A stretch of DNA of 64,000 nt. Source: Methanosarcina vacuolata Z-761. GTDB taxonomy: Archaea > Halobacteriota > Methanosarcinia > Methanosarcinales > Methanosarcinaceae. Both the position numbers and the translations under genes were made by a program. The stretch is taken from assembly GCF_000969905.1 (NCBI RefSeq), contig NZ_CP009520.1, forward strand, positions 2,914,001-2,978,000. Reading direction: 5' to 3'. Under the pieces are notes generated by a model that worked only from the letters and a program-made list of their open reading frames with translations, made no database searches and had not been told where the DNA came from. Below, piece by piece: positions 28,332-38,308 of this stretch; the first letter of the stretch is position 1, and the number at the start of each line of letters is the position of its first letter.

Positions 28332-30428
28332 TCAGTTCCTGCACCCGAAAAGGTTCTTAGCCTGCACGGAAGCGGGTGAAACCTCAGGAATATCGAAGCT
28401 GAGCTTTGTAATGTTTCGCAATTTTTCGATAATTGAGTTCTTTTTCGGACCTACAAGGCTGTGTTCCATTACCTCCGCAATAGAGGAGACAGGAATAATC
28501 TGGATTTTGTCCTTGTACGCCTTTTCGATAAGGACATCTGCCTCGTTTGCTTTGGGGATAATTACTTTCTTAATCCCGGCCCGGGCTGCAGCCTCAATTT
28601 TATAGGTAACTCCACCTACAGGCAGGACATCTCCCCTGACTGAAAGGGAACCTGTCATTGCCACGGTCTGGTCTACAGGAATCTTCTCAATGGCAGATAT
28701 GACAGCTGTTGCAATGGAAACTGATGCACTGTCTCCTTCAACACCTTCGTAGGTCCCTACAAACTGGATATGGACATCATGTCTGGATATATCCGTACCT
28801 GTCATGTTCTTAATAACGGCAGAGACATTTAGTACTGCTTCCTTCGCAATCGTCTTAAGCTTACCTGTTGCTATAATACGCCCTTCGGCTCCGGAAAGTG
28901 CCGGGGTGACTTCGGATACTATGGGAAGTACAATTCCTGAATCTCCACCCATGACTGCAAGCCCGTTGACTCTGCCCACAGCAGAACCTTTTCTAAGGAA
29001 GGATTCGTAATCTTTGCGGTTTTCCAGATAACTATCTGCAAGCTGCTGTTCAATAGATCTTGCAATTCTTTTTGCTGCAAGTACGTGCTCAGCGGTTGTT
29101 AATGGAGCGCCTTCGGAATGGGCAATGTCTCCTGCCACGCGTACAAGTCCACCAAGGTCACGAAGCTTCAGGGTAAGGTGCCCTTTCCTGCCTGCCCGCC
29201 TTCTGGCTTCCCGAATTACTTCTTCCACTGCACCTTCGTCAAAGTGAGGGATGTGCCCGTCCCGAACAACTTCCTGGGCAACGAAACGGACCATTTTCTT
29301 CCGGTTCTCAGGAGTATCTTCCATAGAATCCTGCATGTAAACTTCGTAGCCGTAACCTTTTATTCTTGACCTGAGCGCAGGGTGCATCTTCTGCACAGCG
29401 TCGAGGTTTCCTGCAGACACCATAATAAAGTCACAGGGTACTGGCTCGGTCTTGACAAGAGCTCCTGAACTTCTCTCGGACTGTCCGGTAATCGGGTATT
29501 CCTTTTCCTGGAGTGCAGTCAGGAGACTCTGCTGGGATTCCAGCCTGAGAGTGTTGATTTCGTCAATAAAGAGCACACCCTTGTGGGCCTTGTGGATATC
29601 TCCGGCTTCTACTCTGTCATGAGCAGGGGTTTCAAGCCCACCGGACTGGAATGGATCGTGCCTCACATCTCCAAGCAGAGCTCCTGCGTGGGCTCCGGTT
29701 GCATCGATATAAGGTGCATGCTCTTTGTCATAGTTTGAAACCGCCAGTTTCGGGATCATCATTTCTTCTTTAGGCAAGAACTGGCGGGTTAGCATGAGAA
29801 TCATAATACCTGCAATAATGCCCCAGAGTAATTGACCAACAAAATAAGAATAGATGATAATGCCCACAACAAAAAGCATCATGAGCATATTTCTGGCCTG
29901 AGCTTTCTTCCTGGCCTCCATCTTGTGAGCCATGACGATTTCTCTGCCCTTTCCGGCAGGAACTTCCCTTATTTTAGGATTGTTAAGGTCTTCCATGTTA
30001 GGATATACAAGGATATCCTTTAGCTCTTCTTTAGGGAGAAGTTCTGCCATTGCTTTCGCAAGCAGAGATTTCCCTGTTCCTGGGGTCCCTATCATCATAA
30101 TGTGCCGTCTCTGACCAGCCGCTTTTTTTACGACTTCGACGGCATGTTCCTGACCCAGCACCTGGTCGATAAGAAGTTTGGGTACATCTATATTAGAAGT
30201 ATTTTCAAAAGAAAAACCGATATCAACATATTCATAATCGTCCTGATCGGACTCAGACTCGGCCTTTACTTGATTGGATTCAGGCCCGGTCATACCCCCA
30301 CCGGACTCCTCCTTCTTCTGATCGGCCTTAGACGTGTCTACATCCTGAACGGGCTTGCTGATGTTTTCAGCGGGTTCGTCCATCTTCCCCGAAGACTCGT
30401 CTATGTTCTGATTATTATTATACACCAT
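28332..30428 (-). CDS. lonB: Archaeal membrane-bound Lon protease (LonB)
   Basis: About 698 residues. An acidic, low-complexity N terminus is followed by an AAA+ domain with Walker A GTPGTGKS and Walker B VLFIDEIN. A two-helix membrane insertion (LFVVGIIIYSYFVGQLLWG...) between the Walker motifs anchors it to the cytoplasmic membrane. The C-terminal S16 protease domain has the Ser in EGDSASVS and Lys in VTYKIEAA. It is the main ATP-dependent membrane protease of archaea. The start is ATG at 30428; a TTG at 30458 would add ten residues. A small protein built from the same membrane hairpin lies at 34364-34702. Confidence 0.96.
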   Translation of the reverse strand: MVYNNNQNIDESSGKMDEPAENISKPVQDVDTSKADQKKEESGGGMTGPESNQVKAESESDQDDYEYVDIGFSFENTSNIDVPKLLIDQVLGQEHAVEVVKKAAGQRRHIMMIGTPGTGKSLLAKAMAELLPKEELKDILVYPNMEDLNNPKIREVPAGKGREIVMAHKMEARKKAQARNMLMMLFVVGIIIYSYFVGQLLWGIIAGIMILMLTRQFLPKEEMMIPKLAVSNYDKEHAPYIDATGAHAGALLGDVRHDPFQSGGLETPAHDRVEAGDIHKAHKGVLFIDEINTLRLESQQSLLTALQEKEYPITGQSERSSGALVKTEPVPCDFIMVSAGNLDAVQKMHPALRSRIKGYGYEVYMQDSMEDTPENRKKMVRFVAQEVVRDGHIPHFDEGAVEEVIREARRRAGRKGHLTLKLRDLGGLVRVAGDIAHSEGAPLTTAEHVLAAKRIARSIEQQLADSYLENRKDYESFLRKGSAVGRVNGLAVMGGDSGIVLPIVSEVTPALSGAEGRIIATGKLKTIAKEAVLNVSAVIKNMTGTDISRHDVHIQFVGTYEGVEGDSASVSIATAVISAIEKIPVDQTVAMTGSLSVRGDVLPVGGVTYKIEAAARAGIKKVIIPKANEADVLIEKAYKDKIQIIPVSSIAEVMEHSLVGPKKNSIIEKLRNITKLSFDIPEVSPASVQAKNLFGCRN

Positions 30429-30852
30429 GGTTAGCTCACATATTCGAACGTTATTCAATAGACGTTACTGATCGATATATATACTTGACGTTATCGAAAA
30501 AATAAATGCTTTTAGTGATAAAATGATTGGCAAAAGGAGATGCCACAATAACGAGTTCCTCAAGTTACTGTGACCCCTCCATCTTTCTGCTAATTATATT
30601 AACTTACTGCATATATAATTAACCTGCCAGTATATCTCCCATTTATAGAAATGTTTTGTTATATAGAATTAATAGGACCTTTTTGTTGTTATATCATTTG
30701 CTAGATTTTTTTGTTTGGCTATAAAATGTAATGAAAAATTAATTCTCAAATCATTTAGATAATTTCAACTCTTTTATGCTATCCCCCCTATATATACATT
30801 GAGCATTATTCGCTAATTCATACTAGAGTTACTTAAGAGCTGATTCATAACT
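30429..30852. other. Divergent intergenic region upstream of lonB
   Basis: AT-rich, with no gene seen. TATA-like stretches occur near 30475 and 30610-30620. Confidence 0.5.
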
Positions 30853-31250
30853 GGTTTAGATCATTTCAGATCAGTTCAGACCGTTCAGGTCAGTTCAGGT
30901 CAGTTCAGATCAGTTCAGATCAGTTCACATAATTTCAGATCATTTCAGATCATTTAAGATCATTTCAGATCGTTTCATATCAGTTCACATAATTTCAGAT
31001 CATTTCAGATCAATTAAGCCCATTTCAAACCAGTTAAGACAATTTCAGATTATTTCAGATCATTTCAGATCAGTTAAGATTTTTTGGGTCAGTTTAGGTC
31101 AGTTCAGATCAGTTCAGATCAGTTCAGACCAGTTCAGATCAGTGCAAGGTCAGTACAGACAATCTCAGATTAATTCAGACCGATTCAGGCCAGTTCAGAT
31201 CATTTAAAACCAGTTATATCAGTTTAAGCCAGTTTAGGCCAGTTAGCCCA
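30853..31250. repeat. Degenerate 10-bp-periodic repeat field, about 40 units
   Basis: About 400 bp made of variants of cagatcagtt and cagatcattt in register every 10 bases, with occasional slips. Most units contain GATC. It lies between lonB and the divergent TPR gene, ending about 120 bases before the TPR start. It is not a CRISPR array: there are no unique spacers. Confidence 0.9.
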
Positions 31251-31370
31251 GTGCATGTCGGTTTAGAGCTAGCTTAGAGGTATCAGGACCTAACTTTAAG
31301 CTATGTCCTGCCGGCTGTCCATAAACCGGCATCGACAGCTATTTAAAAAAACAAGGGGCATTTTTCTCTT

Positions 31371-32321
31371 ATGTCCAGAAGCAAGGTAAGAAATATTCTC
31401 CTTCTGAAGCAAATTCACAGTGCAGTAACCCATATCAAAAAAGGCAAGCTGGATAAAGCCCTTGAAACCCTAGATAAAGCCGAAGACTCTGCAAGGAAAG
31501 CAAAAGCCACTGACGCTGTATATTACATTCTTTTTATGCGCGGAGGCATCTATTATACTGAGTCGAAATACGATGAAGCCCTCGAAACCTACGAAAAGGC
31601 CCTCGATGCAGGCTTAGAACTTCTTAAAAACGATCCTGAAAACACCAATTACCAGCACTACATGGGTACAACTCTGAGCAATACCGGAAACCTTCTCAAA
31701 AGAAAAGGCGAAAATCCGCAAGCTGCGGAATATTATGTCCGCGCCCGTGAGACCTATGAAAACCTCCTGGCAAAAGAACCTGAAAATGCAGTCTTCCGGT
31801 CTGCTGCCGGCGAGAACCTGAACAATTATGCAGCTCTCCTTACGGACATGGGTTCTTTTGAGCAAGCATGCGAAGTCCTCAGTCAGGCAATTGAGCTTTA
31901 TGAAAAGCTGCTTGAAGAAAAGCCAGAAAACCTGGGCTATCAGGCTGAACTTGCAGTTGCGCTCAGCCGGCTTGGAAACTGCCTGGTCCAGCAGGGCCCG
32001 GAAAAATCCGATACTGCAAAACAGAGCCTTGAAAAAGCCCTGACTATGCAGGAAAACATCTTCAACCAGCAGCCTGAAGATGCAACTATCAAAGATGCTA
32101 TTGCTTTAACCCGGGAAAGGCTTGAAAAACTGGAAACAATGAAAATACAGGAAAAGCCTGAAAGCCTGGAAAACCTGGAGAATTCGGAAAATCAGGAAAA
32201 GCAAGAAAATCTGGAAGAACAGGAAACCTTGGAGAACCCGGAAAAACTGAAACAGGAAAAGCCAGAAACTCTGGAAAACCTGGAGAATCCGGAAAATTCG
32301 GAAAAGCCGGAAAAGCTTTAA
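31371..32321 (+). CDS. Tetratricopeptide-repeat protein
   Basis: A 316-residue protein with no signal peptide. Residues about 10-245 are helical TPR-like repeats; the units around LKNDPENTNYQHYMGTTLSN, LAKEPENAVFRSAAGENLNN and LEEKPENLGYQAELAVALSR share the 48-residue spacing seen in the large TPR-nitrilase protein at 34928. The C-terminal 60 residues are low-complexity Glu/Asn/Pro/Lys (repeats such as ENLENPEN). Function unknown; probably a scaffold. An IS element now separates it from the LonB-like membrane protein and the larger TPR gene. Confidence 0.82.
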   Translation: MSRSKVRNILLLKQIHSAVTHIKKGKLDKALETLDKAEDSARKAKATDAVYYILFMRGGIYYTESKYDEALETYEKALDAGLELLKNDPENTNYQHYMGTTLSNTGNLLKRKGENPQAAEYYVRARETYENLLAKEPENAVFRSAAGENLNNYAALLTDMGSFEQACEVLSQAIELYEKLLEEKPENLGYQAELAVALSRLGNCLVQQGPEKSDTAKQSLEKALTMQENIFNQQPEDATIKDAIALTRERLEKLETMKIQEKPESLENLENSENQEKQENLEEQETLENPEKLKQEKPETLENLENPENSEKPEKL

Positions 32322-32389
32322 CTTTGCTTTCAAAGATGACTGATTTTACGTTATCCTGCGGCTTTATCTGTGTATGCCTAATAAAAGAA

Positions 32390-34136
32390 TAATCCTACCA
32401 ATAACGATTCTATTACGATGGCAGATATTTCTCCAGATTCAGAAAAGAAAATAACGATGCTTGTTTAGTGTCCATTTCTTCCACAATAATTTTGCTTTTT
32501 TTGGATTCTTTTTCCTGAACTACTGCAATCTTAATTTCAGACAGTTTTTCAATCAGTTGTTTCATAGAAAACCCATATATCTTTGCTTCCCAGGCCAAAT
32601 ATCTGTAGAAAAGCAGGCCAATCATAGCCAAAAATACATGAACCCTTATATTTTCATCCTTGTGGTGATAAACTGGTCCTACAGGGACAAGTAAATGGTC
32701 GTTCAACAGCTTAAAATCGTCTTCAACAAGATTTTTACTGTTATATGTTTTCACTATCTTTTTAGTATGCCACTCCTGCTTATCCGTAAACAGAATATTC
32801 TTACCAAACGTTTTTTCACACCTTTTTTCGTTTTCCTCATCAACCCAGAACTTCAACTGAGGTTTTTTCTTACCTTCAGGAGCTGCAATTATTTCGTATT
32901 TTATGACAGTCCTGAATTTTTTCAGAATAATTTCTGAAACTTCATTTTCGACACTGCTTCTGTTTCTCTCTTTTCCTTTACTGCTTTCTAATCTTCTCTG
33001 CAGGTCTTGGAGTTGATCAATTATTTTTGATTTGTTTGTTTCATAAGTGCTTTTTTGAAGTTTGTAAGTCCCTTCATTATAGGTAATTACGGTTGTGAAT
33101 TCTGTTCCGTAGAACTGATGTTTTGTCCGGCACCCAAAAATCTCGCTACCTTTTGTGTTTTTATACAAGTAATTATACCTTGAAAGTGGAACATCAAGGA
33201 GTTCCTCAGCCTGATTTGCTTTTGCGGCTCCTACAAAACTCATTTTTGAGATTACCTTTTCAATGTTATCCTTAGAGTTGTTACCTTTATCGAAAACAAG
33301 AACAAGATCTTCAGAACAGATATTTAATTCAGTCAGTCGATTTATGATTTTGTCTACAATGCCCGAAAATTCTTCCGAATCAGGAACATTTCCAGGATAA
33401 GTTTCGTGAATAAAGGGTATATTGTTTTCATTTACAGCCAGTGATACACAAATTTGATTTTTGTCTTTACGATGCTTTTTGTTATATCCTTTATGAAGCA
33501 GTTCACTTTTTTCATCATAATTAGTGGCAAAGGTAAACCAGTTTGATTCATCAACAAACATTATTGATGGAGTTAACCCCTTCTCAACAAGAACCCGACA
33601 AAGGTCGTCTTCAATCTTTTTCATCGTATCTGAATCAATGTAACTCATTTGGTTCAGGAAATTCTGGCAATTTAGTTTGTGAGGAAACTTCCACATGAAA
33701 GATATTGGGGATTTTTTGAACCAGTCTTCGATCCCGTTTTCACTTAAAATGCCGTGACTTTTCCCAATTATATCGAGTAAAAGGTATTCTCCAACACTCA
33801 ATCCATCTATTAATTTTTTGTCAGTATGCTTGTTTACTATGTCAATGAATCCAAGTTCTTCATTTACATGAAGGAGTGCGGCAAGCTTGCCGTACTCAAA
33901 AGACTTAAGTTTATCATAAGGCATCGATTCACATTGTTTTTTCATTTCAAGTATTTTTTCTGCACTACCCAGATAAATCTGAAAAACAGTCTTTACCTTT
34001 CCGTTAACCCTGGCAGCTTCTACAATGTACCAGTAAGGTTTGCCTTTGATAAGTTTCTTTCTCAAAAATACCATACTCTTTAATTAGGATCAACATTTAT
34101 AAATACTTTTCCAATTAAATCGTTAGTATTAGACCT
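32390..34136 (-). mobile_element. IS1634-like insertion sequence
   Basis: About 1.75 kb enclosing one transposase gene. Imperfect terminal inverted repeats of about 24 bp: left end 32390-32413 and right end 34113-34136 share 17 of 24 positions by eye, including ctaacgatt-like core taacgatt. Exact boundaries and a target duplication could not be fixed. The transposase is intact, so the element may be active. Confidence 0.75.
32413..34074 (-). CDS. IS1634-family transposase
   Basis: A 553-residue DDE transposase of the IS4/IS1634 superfamily. The N terminus is FLRKKLIKGKPYWYIVEAAR; catalytic-type acidic residues are in IMFVDESNWF and LVLVFDKGNNSKDN, and the C-terminal DHLLVPVGPVYHHKDENIR and VHVFLAMIGLLFYRYL are typical of the family. 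Uninterrupted. It lies between the TPR gene and the LonB-like membrane protein. Confidence 0.93.
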   Translation of the reverse strand: MVFLRKKLIKGKPYWYIVEAARVNGKVKTVFQIYLGSAEKILEMKKQCESMPYDKLKSFEYGKLAALLHVNEELGFIDIVNKHTDKKLIDGLSVGEYLLLDIIGKSHGILSENGIEDWFKKSPISFMWKFPHKLNCQNFLNQMSYIDSDTMKKIEDDLCRVLVEKGLTPSIMFVDESNWFTFATNYDEKSELLHKGYNKKHRKDKNQICVSLAVNENNIPFIHETYPGNVPDSEEFSGIVDKIINRLTELNICSEDLVLVFDKGNNSKDNIEKVISKMSFVGAAKANQAEELLDVPLSRYNYLYKNTKGSEIFGCRTKHQFYGTEFTTVITYNEGTYKLQKSTYETNKSKIIDQLQDLQRRLESSKGKERNRSSVENEVSEIILKKFRTVIKYEIIAAPEGKKKPQLKFWVDEENEKRCEKTFGKNILFTDKQEWHTKKIVKTYNSKNLVEDDFKLLNDHLLVPVGPVYHHKDENIRVHVFLAMIGLLFYRYLAWEAKIYGFSMKQLIEKLSEIKIAVVQEKESKKSKIIVEEMDTKQASLFSFLNLEKYLPS

Positions 34137-34363
34137 TTTAAAGTGAATTTAGTAGTTAGGATCAACAAATTAAAGAGAAATGAAAAGGCATCTGATAGTG
34201 GTTTTGAGGAGAAATCCAAGCAAAAATCGCACTTCTTTGAAAGTAAAGTTTAAGGATTTTATCTCAAATGCGCCGACAGCGTCATAGAGAGCTGAGTCAT
34301 AGAGGAAAGCGTAATAGAGCCTGTAATCTCTTAAAGCTCGCAACAGCCCGAACACTTTAATTT

Positions 34364-34702
34364 TTAAAGGTTATCCTTTGAAAACAGCAGCATGTGTACA
34401 TAAAGCAAAATCAGCAGTCCTGCAACGACCCCTGAGAGGAACTGGAAAGTAAAGTACGAGTAAACAACCAGCCCAAGCACGAAGAGAGTAACAAGAATGT
34501 TTGCAAGCCGGACTTTCTTCCTCATCTGGGGATCTTGAGGAGTTCCTGCTTCTTTTTCATCCAGGGAACACTCCCTTAAGTAACTCCTTTCCCTTTTTAT
34601 TAGGAAATAAAGCCTCAGAATGAGAACATCAATAACTATGCCCCAGAGAAGCTGTCCGATATAAAAGGTATAAAAGAGGATAGCTGCGAGAAAAATACTC
34701 AC
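34364..34702 (-). CDS. Small four-helix membrane protein built from two LonB-type membrane hairpins
   Basis: About 112 residues from the GTG at 34702. Two hydrophobic halves each resemble the membrane insertion of LonB 4 kb away: the first carries the identical run GQLLWGI in the same position, and the second (RKKVRLANILVTLFVLGLVV, then YSYF) matches LonB at about 20 of 42 positions by eye. There is no AAA+ or protease sequence. The frame stays open upstream (IEIPEFRKKEKIYLLL) behind a strong GGGGGGAGGG, so a nonstandard start near 34735 is possible. It may be a LonB partner, decoy or anchor, or a duplicated remnant; function unknown. Confidence 0.6.
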   Translation of the reverse strand: MSIFLAAILFYTFYIGQLLWGIVIDVLILRLYFLIKRERSYLRECSLDEKEAGTPQDPQMRKKVRLANILVTLFVLGLVVYSYFTFQFLSGVVAGLLILLYVHMLLFSKDNL

Positions 34703-34927
34703 AAGCAGCAGGTATATCTTTTCTTTTTTTCTAAACTCAGGAATCTCGATTCTACCCTCCCCCCGAATCTCGATCTTATTCTTATTTCATTTATCTGTAC
34801 ACATTATTTACCTTTTCCCTGTGTGCTAAGAATAAGAAGCAAAACACCTCTTATTCTCACACTTTTTGCTACAACTCCATAGTAAAAAAACAAAATGTTT
34901 AAACCATCCTGAATTTATTCTTTTATT
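34703..34927. other. Divergent intergenic region
   Basis: Contains a G-rich SD-like block on the minus strand (about 34755-34765) and AT-rich promoter-like sequence for the plus-strand TPR-nitrilase gene. No gene seen. Confidence 0.4.
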
Positions 34928-37900
34928 ATGTCAGAGAGTTTGAGAGATTCAGCAGAAAGACAATTTCAAAAGACTTTATCTTTAATGCAAGAAGGCAAAT
35001 TAGAAGAAGCTTTAAAAGAACTTGAACAAGCCGAAGAAACCGCAAAGTTTCTCTTAAAAGATCCCAAAAACGAATTTTTTCAGTCAAACTTCCAGAAGAG
35101 CTTTGACGATGTTTTCACTCTTGGGTATAACTTACATAAAATAGGACGTTTCTCTCAAGCGCAAAATTTCTACGAACTATCTCTATTGATCTCTCAAAAA
35201 CTCCTCAATAACGATCCCGAAAATATAGCTTACCAATCTTACGTAGGAGGGACACTAAACAATTTAGGAAACTTGCTTTCTGATATGGGACGCATTGAAG
35301 AGGCAAAACAAAGGTATGAAAAAGCACTCGAAATGAGGCAAAAACTACTCAAAAACGGCCCCGAAAACGTATCTTACCAATCTTACGTAGGAAAGACACT
35401 AAACAATTTGGGAAACTTGCTTAAAAATATGGGGCTCGTTGAAGAGGCGAAACAAAGGTACGAAAAAGCACTCATAATCTATGAAAAACTACTCGAAAGC
35501 GACTCCGAAAACGTATCTTACCAGTCTTACGTAGGAATGATACTAAATAATTTAGGTACCTTGCTTTCTGAGATGGGGTTCATTGAAGAGGCAAAACAAA
35601 GGTATGAAAAAACACTCGAGATCTATGAAAAACTACCCGAAAACGTATCTTACCAATCTTATGTAGGAACGACACTAAACAATTTAGGAAACTTGCTTTC
35701 TGATATTGGGCTCATTGAAGAGGCGAAACAAAGGTACGAAAAAGCACTCAAAATGAGGCAAAAACTCCTCAATAACGACCCCAAAAACATAGCTTACCAA
35801 TCAGATGTAGCAATGACACTAAACAATTTAGGAAACTTGCTTAAAAATATGGGGCTCGTTGAAGAGGCGAAACAAAGGTACGAAGAAGCACTCGAAATCT
35901 ATGAAAAACTACTCGAAAGCGACCCCGAAAACGTATCTTACCAATTTTACATAGGAGGGACACTGAGCAATTCAGGTGCCTTGCTTTCTAATATGGGATT
36001 CATTGAAGAGGCGAAACAAAGGTACGAAAAAGCACTCGAAATTTACACCGAACCTATGCAATACCTGACGATAGGTAGAAAGACCCATTCGATAATGAAA
36101 CTTATTGAGTTAAATACAGAACAGGCAAAAAAAGACAATCAATATGATCAGATGAGATGCCTGAAAGAAGCAGTCGAGCTGTGCAAAAAATATCAGGATT
36201 TTTTTATTAAATATGAGCTGAAGCACGAAAGAGAACTGGTTACTGGGGCAGGGCTGAGTGCATATATTGACTTTCTGCTCAAGAACATCAGAGCTGAGCC
36301 CAATACAGGAAAACGTGCAGGTGAATATAAAAAAGCTATAAAAGCAGTTGAAGAGCTAAAATCTGTTGAAGAAGACGAGGCTGTTTCAAAACTATGTGAT
36401 TCGACCTCATATTACCTTTCTGGAAGAAAACTTGTAAATGAAGCACTTTCTTCAAAGCAACCTAATCTGGAGCTGCTCAATCAGGCAATAGAACAGTTTA
36501 AAAAAGCAACTGAAACTTATGAAAAAGCAAACGTTTGCTATTGCGTCTATACCGGGCTGTTTGAAATTCTAACGGAAATTGAAAAATCTAAAGAAGTTGA
36601 TGTGCCAAGATTAAAGAATGTTGTAGAGGAGGTTACCAGAACTCTGTCTGATGATGATAATCCAAGCATCTGCGCTTCATTTATGGACCTCCCACAGATT
36701 TTTGAAGAAAAAGATTGTAAAACTAGGGATAAACTTCTTTTTGATTTCTTGGAAAAAATTAATTCAATTGAATATCGGCCTCTTGAAAACCTTTTTGAGT
36801 ATATTCACAGGAGAACAAAGGACTATTTTGAAGAGCCTTTCAACCCTATCAAGCTGATCTACGAAAATTGGAAACTCAAAGTTATCTTTGATGACCCTGA
36901 AAAAGTAAAAAGCAAGTTAACAATCAAAGCAGGAAACAGAACGCTTTTTAACAAATTCCTTACCTCCGAAGAAAAAGAAAACAATTCTCTTGAAATTGAT
37001 TATCTTGAAAAAAAATATTTCCCGGAAGGAAAAGACGAAATTACTTTCAGCGTAAGAGGGCAGAAAAAACCAGTCATAAAGTCAATTGATTATTTTGAGA
37101 GCATACAAGGAAATAAGAAAATTCGGATATTACAACATGACTGCTGCAATAACTCTTTTGAAGGTTCTAATTTACGAATTGCGGCTGTGCAATTGAAATA
37201 TCATGCTTATGAAGAAGATTCCATTGTGAAACTTACGGCTGATGAAGCTTATTACAGGAAAATAATGGCAATTCTTGAAGCTGTGAAGGAAAAAGCTGAC
37301 ATTTTGGTATTCCCTGAGTTTTCTATACCTTTTGAATATCTCGAAGATATACAGCAATATGCCGATGAAAATGGGGTTATTGTCGTTGCAGGCAGCCACT
37401 ATGTTCAGGAAAAGAACCTTGAGAAGTATGGAAAACTGTTCATCCGCGAGTTTAGAGAAGAAGATTTAAGGAAAAATATCTCTCCTATTGTGATTCCTGA
37501 TTCTAAAATCATACACAATGAAAAAGCGCTGGCAGCAAGGGATGAAAGAGGATGCGGTTTTGAGGAAGGTATGGAAGCAGGTGAAGTGAACCACATTCTC
37601 AAACTTAGAGAAGACCTTAGAGTGGGGGTTATGATCTGTTATGAGTATGTGACTGATGATTTGAGAAAGCGTTTGATACGTGCCTGCGACGTAATCCTTG
37701 TGCCTCAGACAAATCCATCTCCAAAGATATTTTATAGAAAAGCAAACAGTGAGCTCAATATCCAGCTTTGTGCTGGAAACCGGGCACACGTTATGGTAAA
37801 TGGAATCTATACCTGGGGAAAGGATAAAACAACAATACATGGAGGGTCTACTGGAGTTGTTTTAACACTTGACAAGCACTCGTACTCAAAACTTGGGGAG

Positions 37901-38308
37901 AATGAAACCGTCATAGAGCCAGTTGACGGCGTAATGGAACAATTTGTATATATAATGTCAATAAATACGGATTTTAATACATCAAGGGATACTCAGACAG
38001 GGCAGGAGCCAATAACCTTAAAGCTCATCCACATTTTTGAAGAAGCTGAAATTCCCGATAAATTAAAAGAAAAAGGCAGGGAATTTGTGGAAATAATTAA
38101 CAGAATAAACTCCTGTAATGATCATAATGCATTGAAATGCATGCTTATAAAAGAAAGGGGAAGTATTGAGAAAAAAACAGATGATGTTGAAACGTCCCTA
38201 ATAAAACAATTCTCTCCTTTAACAAACAAACATATTCAGAATCTTGATGAACGTAAAATTGAAGAATTAAAAGAAAAATGCCTTTTTCTTGTTATCCCTA
38301 ATAATTAA
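34928..38308 (+). CDS. TPR-nitrilase fusion protein (carbon-nitrogen hydrolase domain)
   Basis: An 1126-residue protein. Residues about 1-95 are a helical N-terminal region; about 94-378 are six near-identical 48-residue TPR-like units (each with YQSYVG, LNNLGNLL and EEAKQRYEKAL); about 380-740 are a helical middle part ending in a beta-rich segment. Residues about 750-1040 are a nitrilase-superfamily hydrolase with Glu797 in VFPEFSIP, candidate Lys866 in NEKALAARDE and Cys904 in VMICYEYV, so the Glu-Lys-Cys triad appears intact. It would hydrolyse a C-N bond of an unknown substrate under control of the repeat scaffold. The fourth unit lacks four residues. No signal peptide. Confidence 0.85.
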   Translation: MSESLRDSAERQFQKTLSLMQEGKLEEALKELEQAEETAKFLLKDPKNEFFQSNFQKSFDDVFTLGYNLHKIGRFSQAQNFYELSLLISQKLLNNDPENIAYQSYVGGTLNNLGNLLSDMGRIEEAKQRYEKALEMRQKLLKNGPENVSYQSYVGKTLNNLGNLLKNMGLVEEAKQRYEKALIIYEKLLESDSENVSYQSYVGMILNNLGTLLSEMGFIEEAKQRYEKTLEIYEKLPENVSYQSYVGTTLNNLGNLLSDIGLIEEAKQRYEKALKMRQKLLNNDPKNIAYQSDVAMTLNNLGNLLKNMGLVEEAKQRYEEALEIYEKLLESDPENVSYQFYIGGTLSNSGALLSNMGFIEEAKQRYEKALEIYTEPMQYLTIGRKTHSIMKLIELNTEQAKKDNQYDQMRCLKEAVELCKKYQDFFIKYELKHERELVTGAGLSAYIDFLLKNIRAEPNTGKRAGEYKKAIKAVEELKSVEEDEAVSKLCDSTSYYLSGRKLVNEALSSKQPNLELLNQAIEQFKKATETYEKANVCYCVYTGLFEILTEIEKSKEVDVPRLKNVVEEVTRTLSDDDNPSICASFMDLPQIFEEKDCKTRDKLLFDFLEKINSIEYRPLENLFEYIHRRTKDYFEEPFNPIKLIYENWKLKVIFDDPEKVKSKLTIKAGNRTLFNKFLTSEEKENNSLEIDYLEKKYFPEGKDEITFSVRGQKKPVIKSIDYFESIQGNKKIRILQHDCCNNSFEGSNLRIAAVQLKYHAYEEDSIVKLTADEAYYRKIMAILEAVKEKADILVFPEFSIPFEYLEDIQQYADENGVIVVAGSHYVQEKNLEKYGKLFIREFREEDLRKNISPIVIPDSKIIHNEKALAARDERGCGFEEGMEAGEVNHILKLREDLRVGVMICYEYVTDDLRKRLIRACDVILVPQTNPSPKIFYRKANSELNIQLCAGNRAHVMVNGIYTWGKDKTTIHGGSTGVVLTLDKHSYSKLGENETVIEPVDGVMEQFVYIMSINTDFNTSRDTQTGQEPITLKLIHIFEEAEIPDKLKEKGREFVEIINRINSCNDHNALKCMLIKERGSIEKKTDDVETSLIKQFSPLTNKHIQNLDERKIEELKEKCLFLVIPNN

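Noticed and set aside
30853-31250. Possible CRISPR array
   Set aside because: The 10-bp units are contiguous variants with no unique spacers, and no cas genes are in the window.
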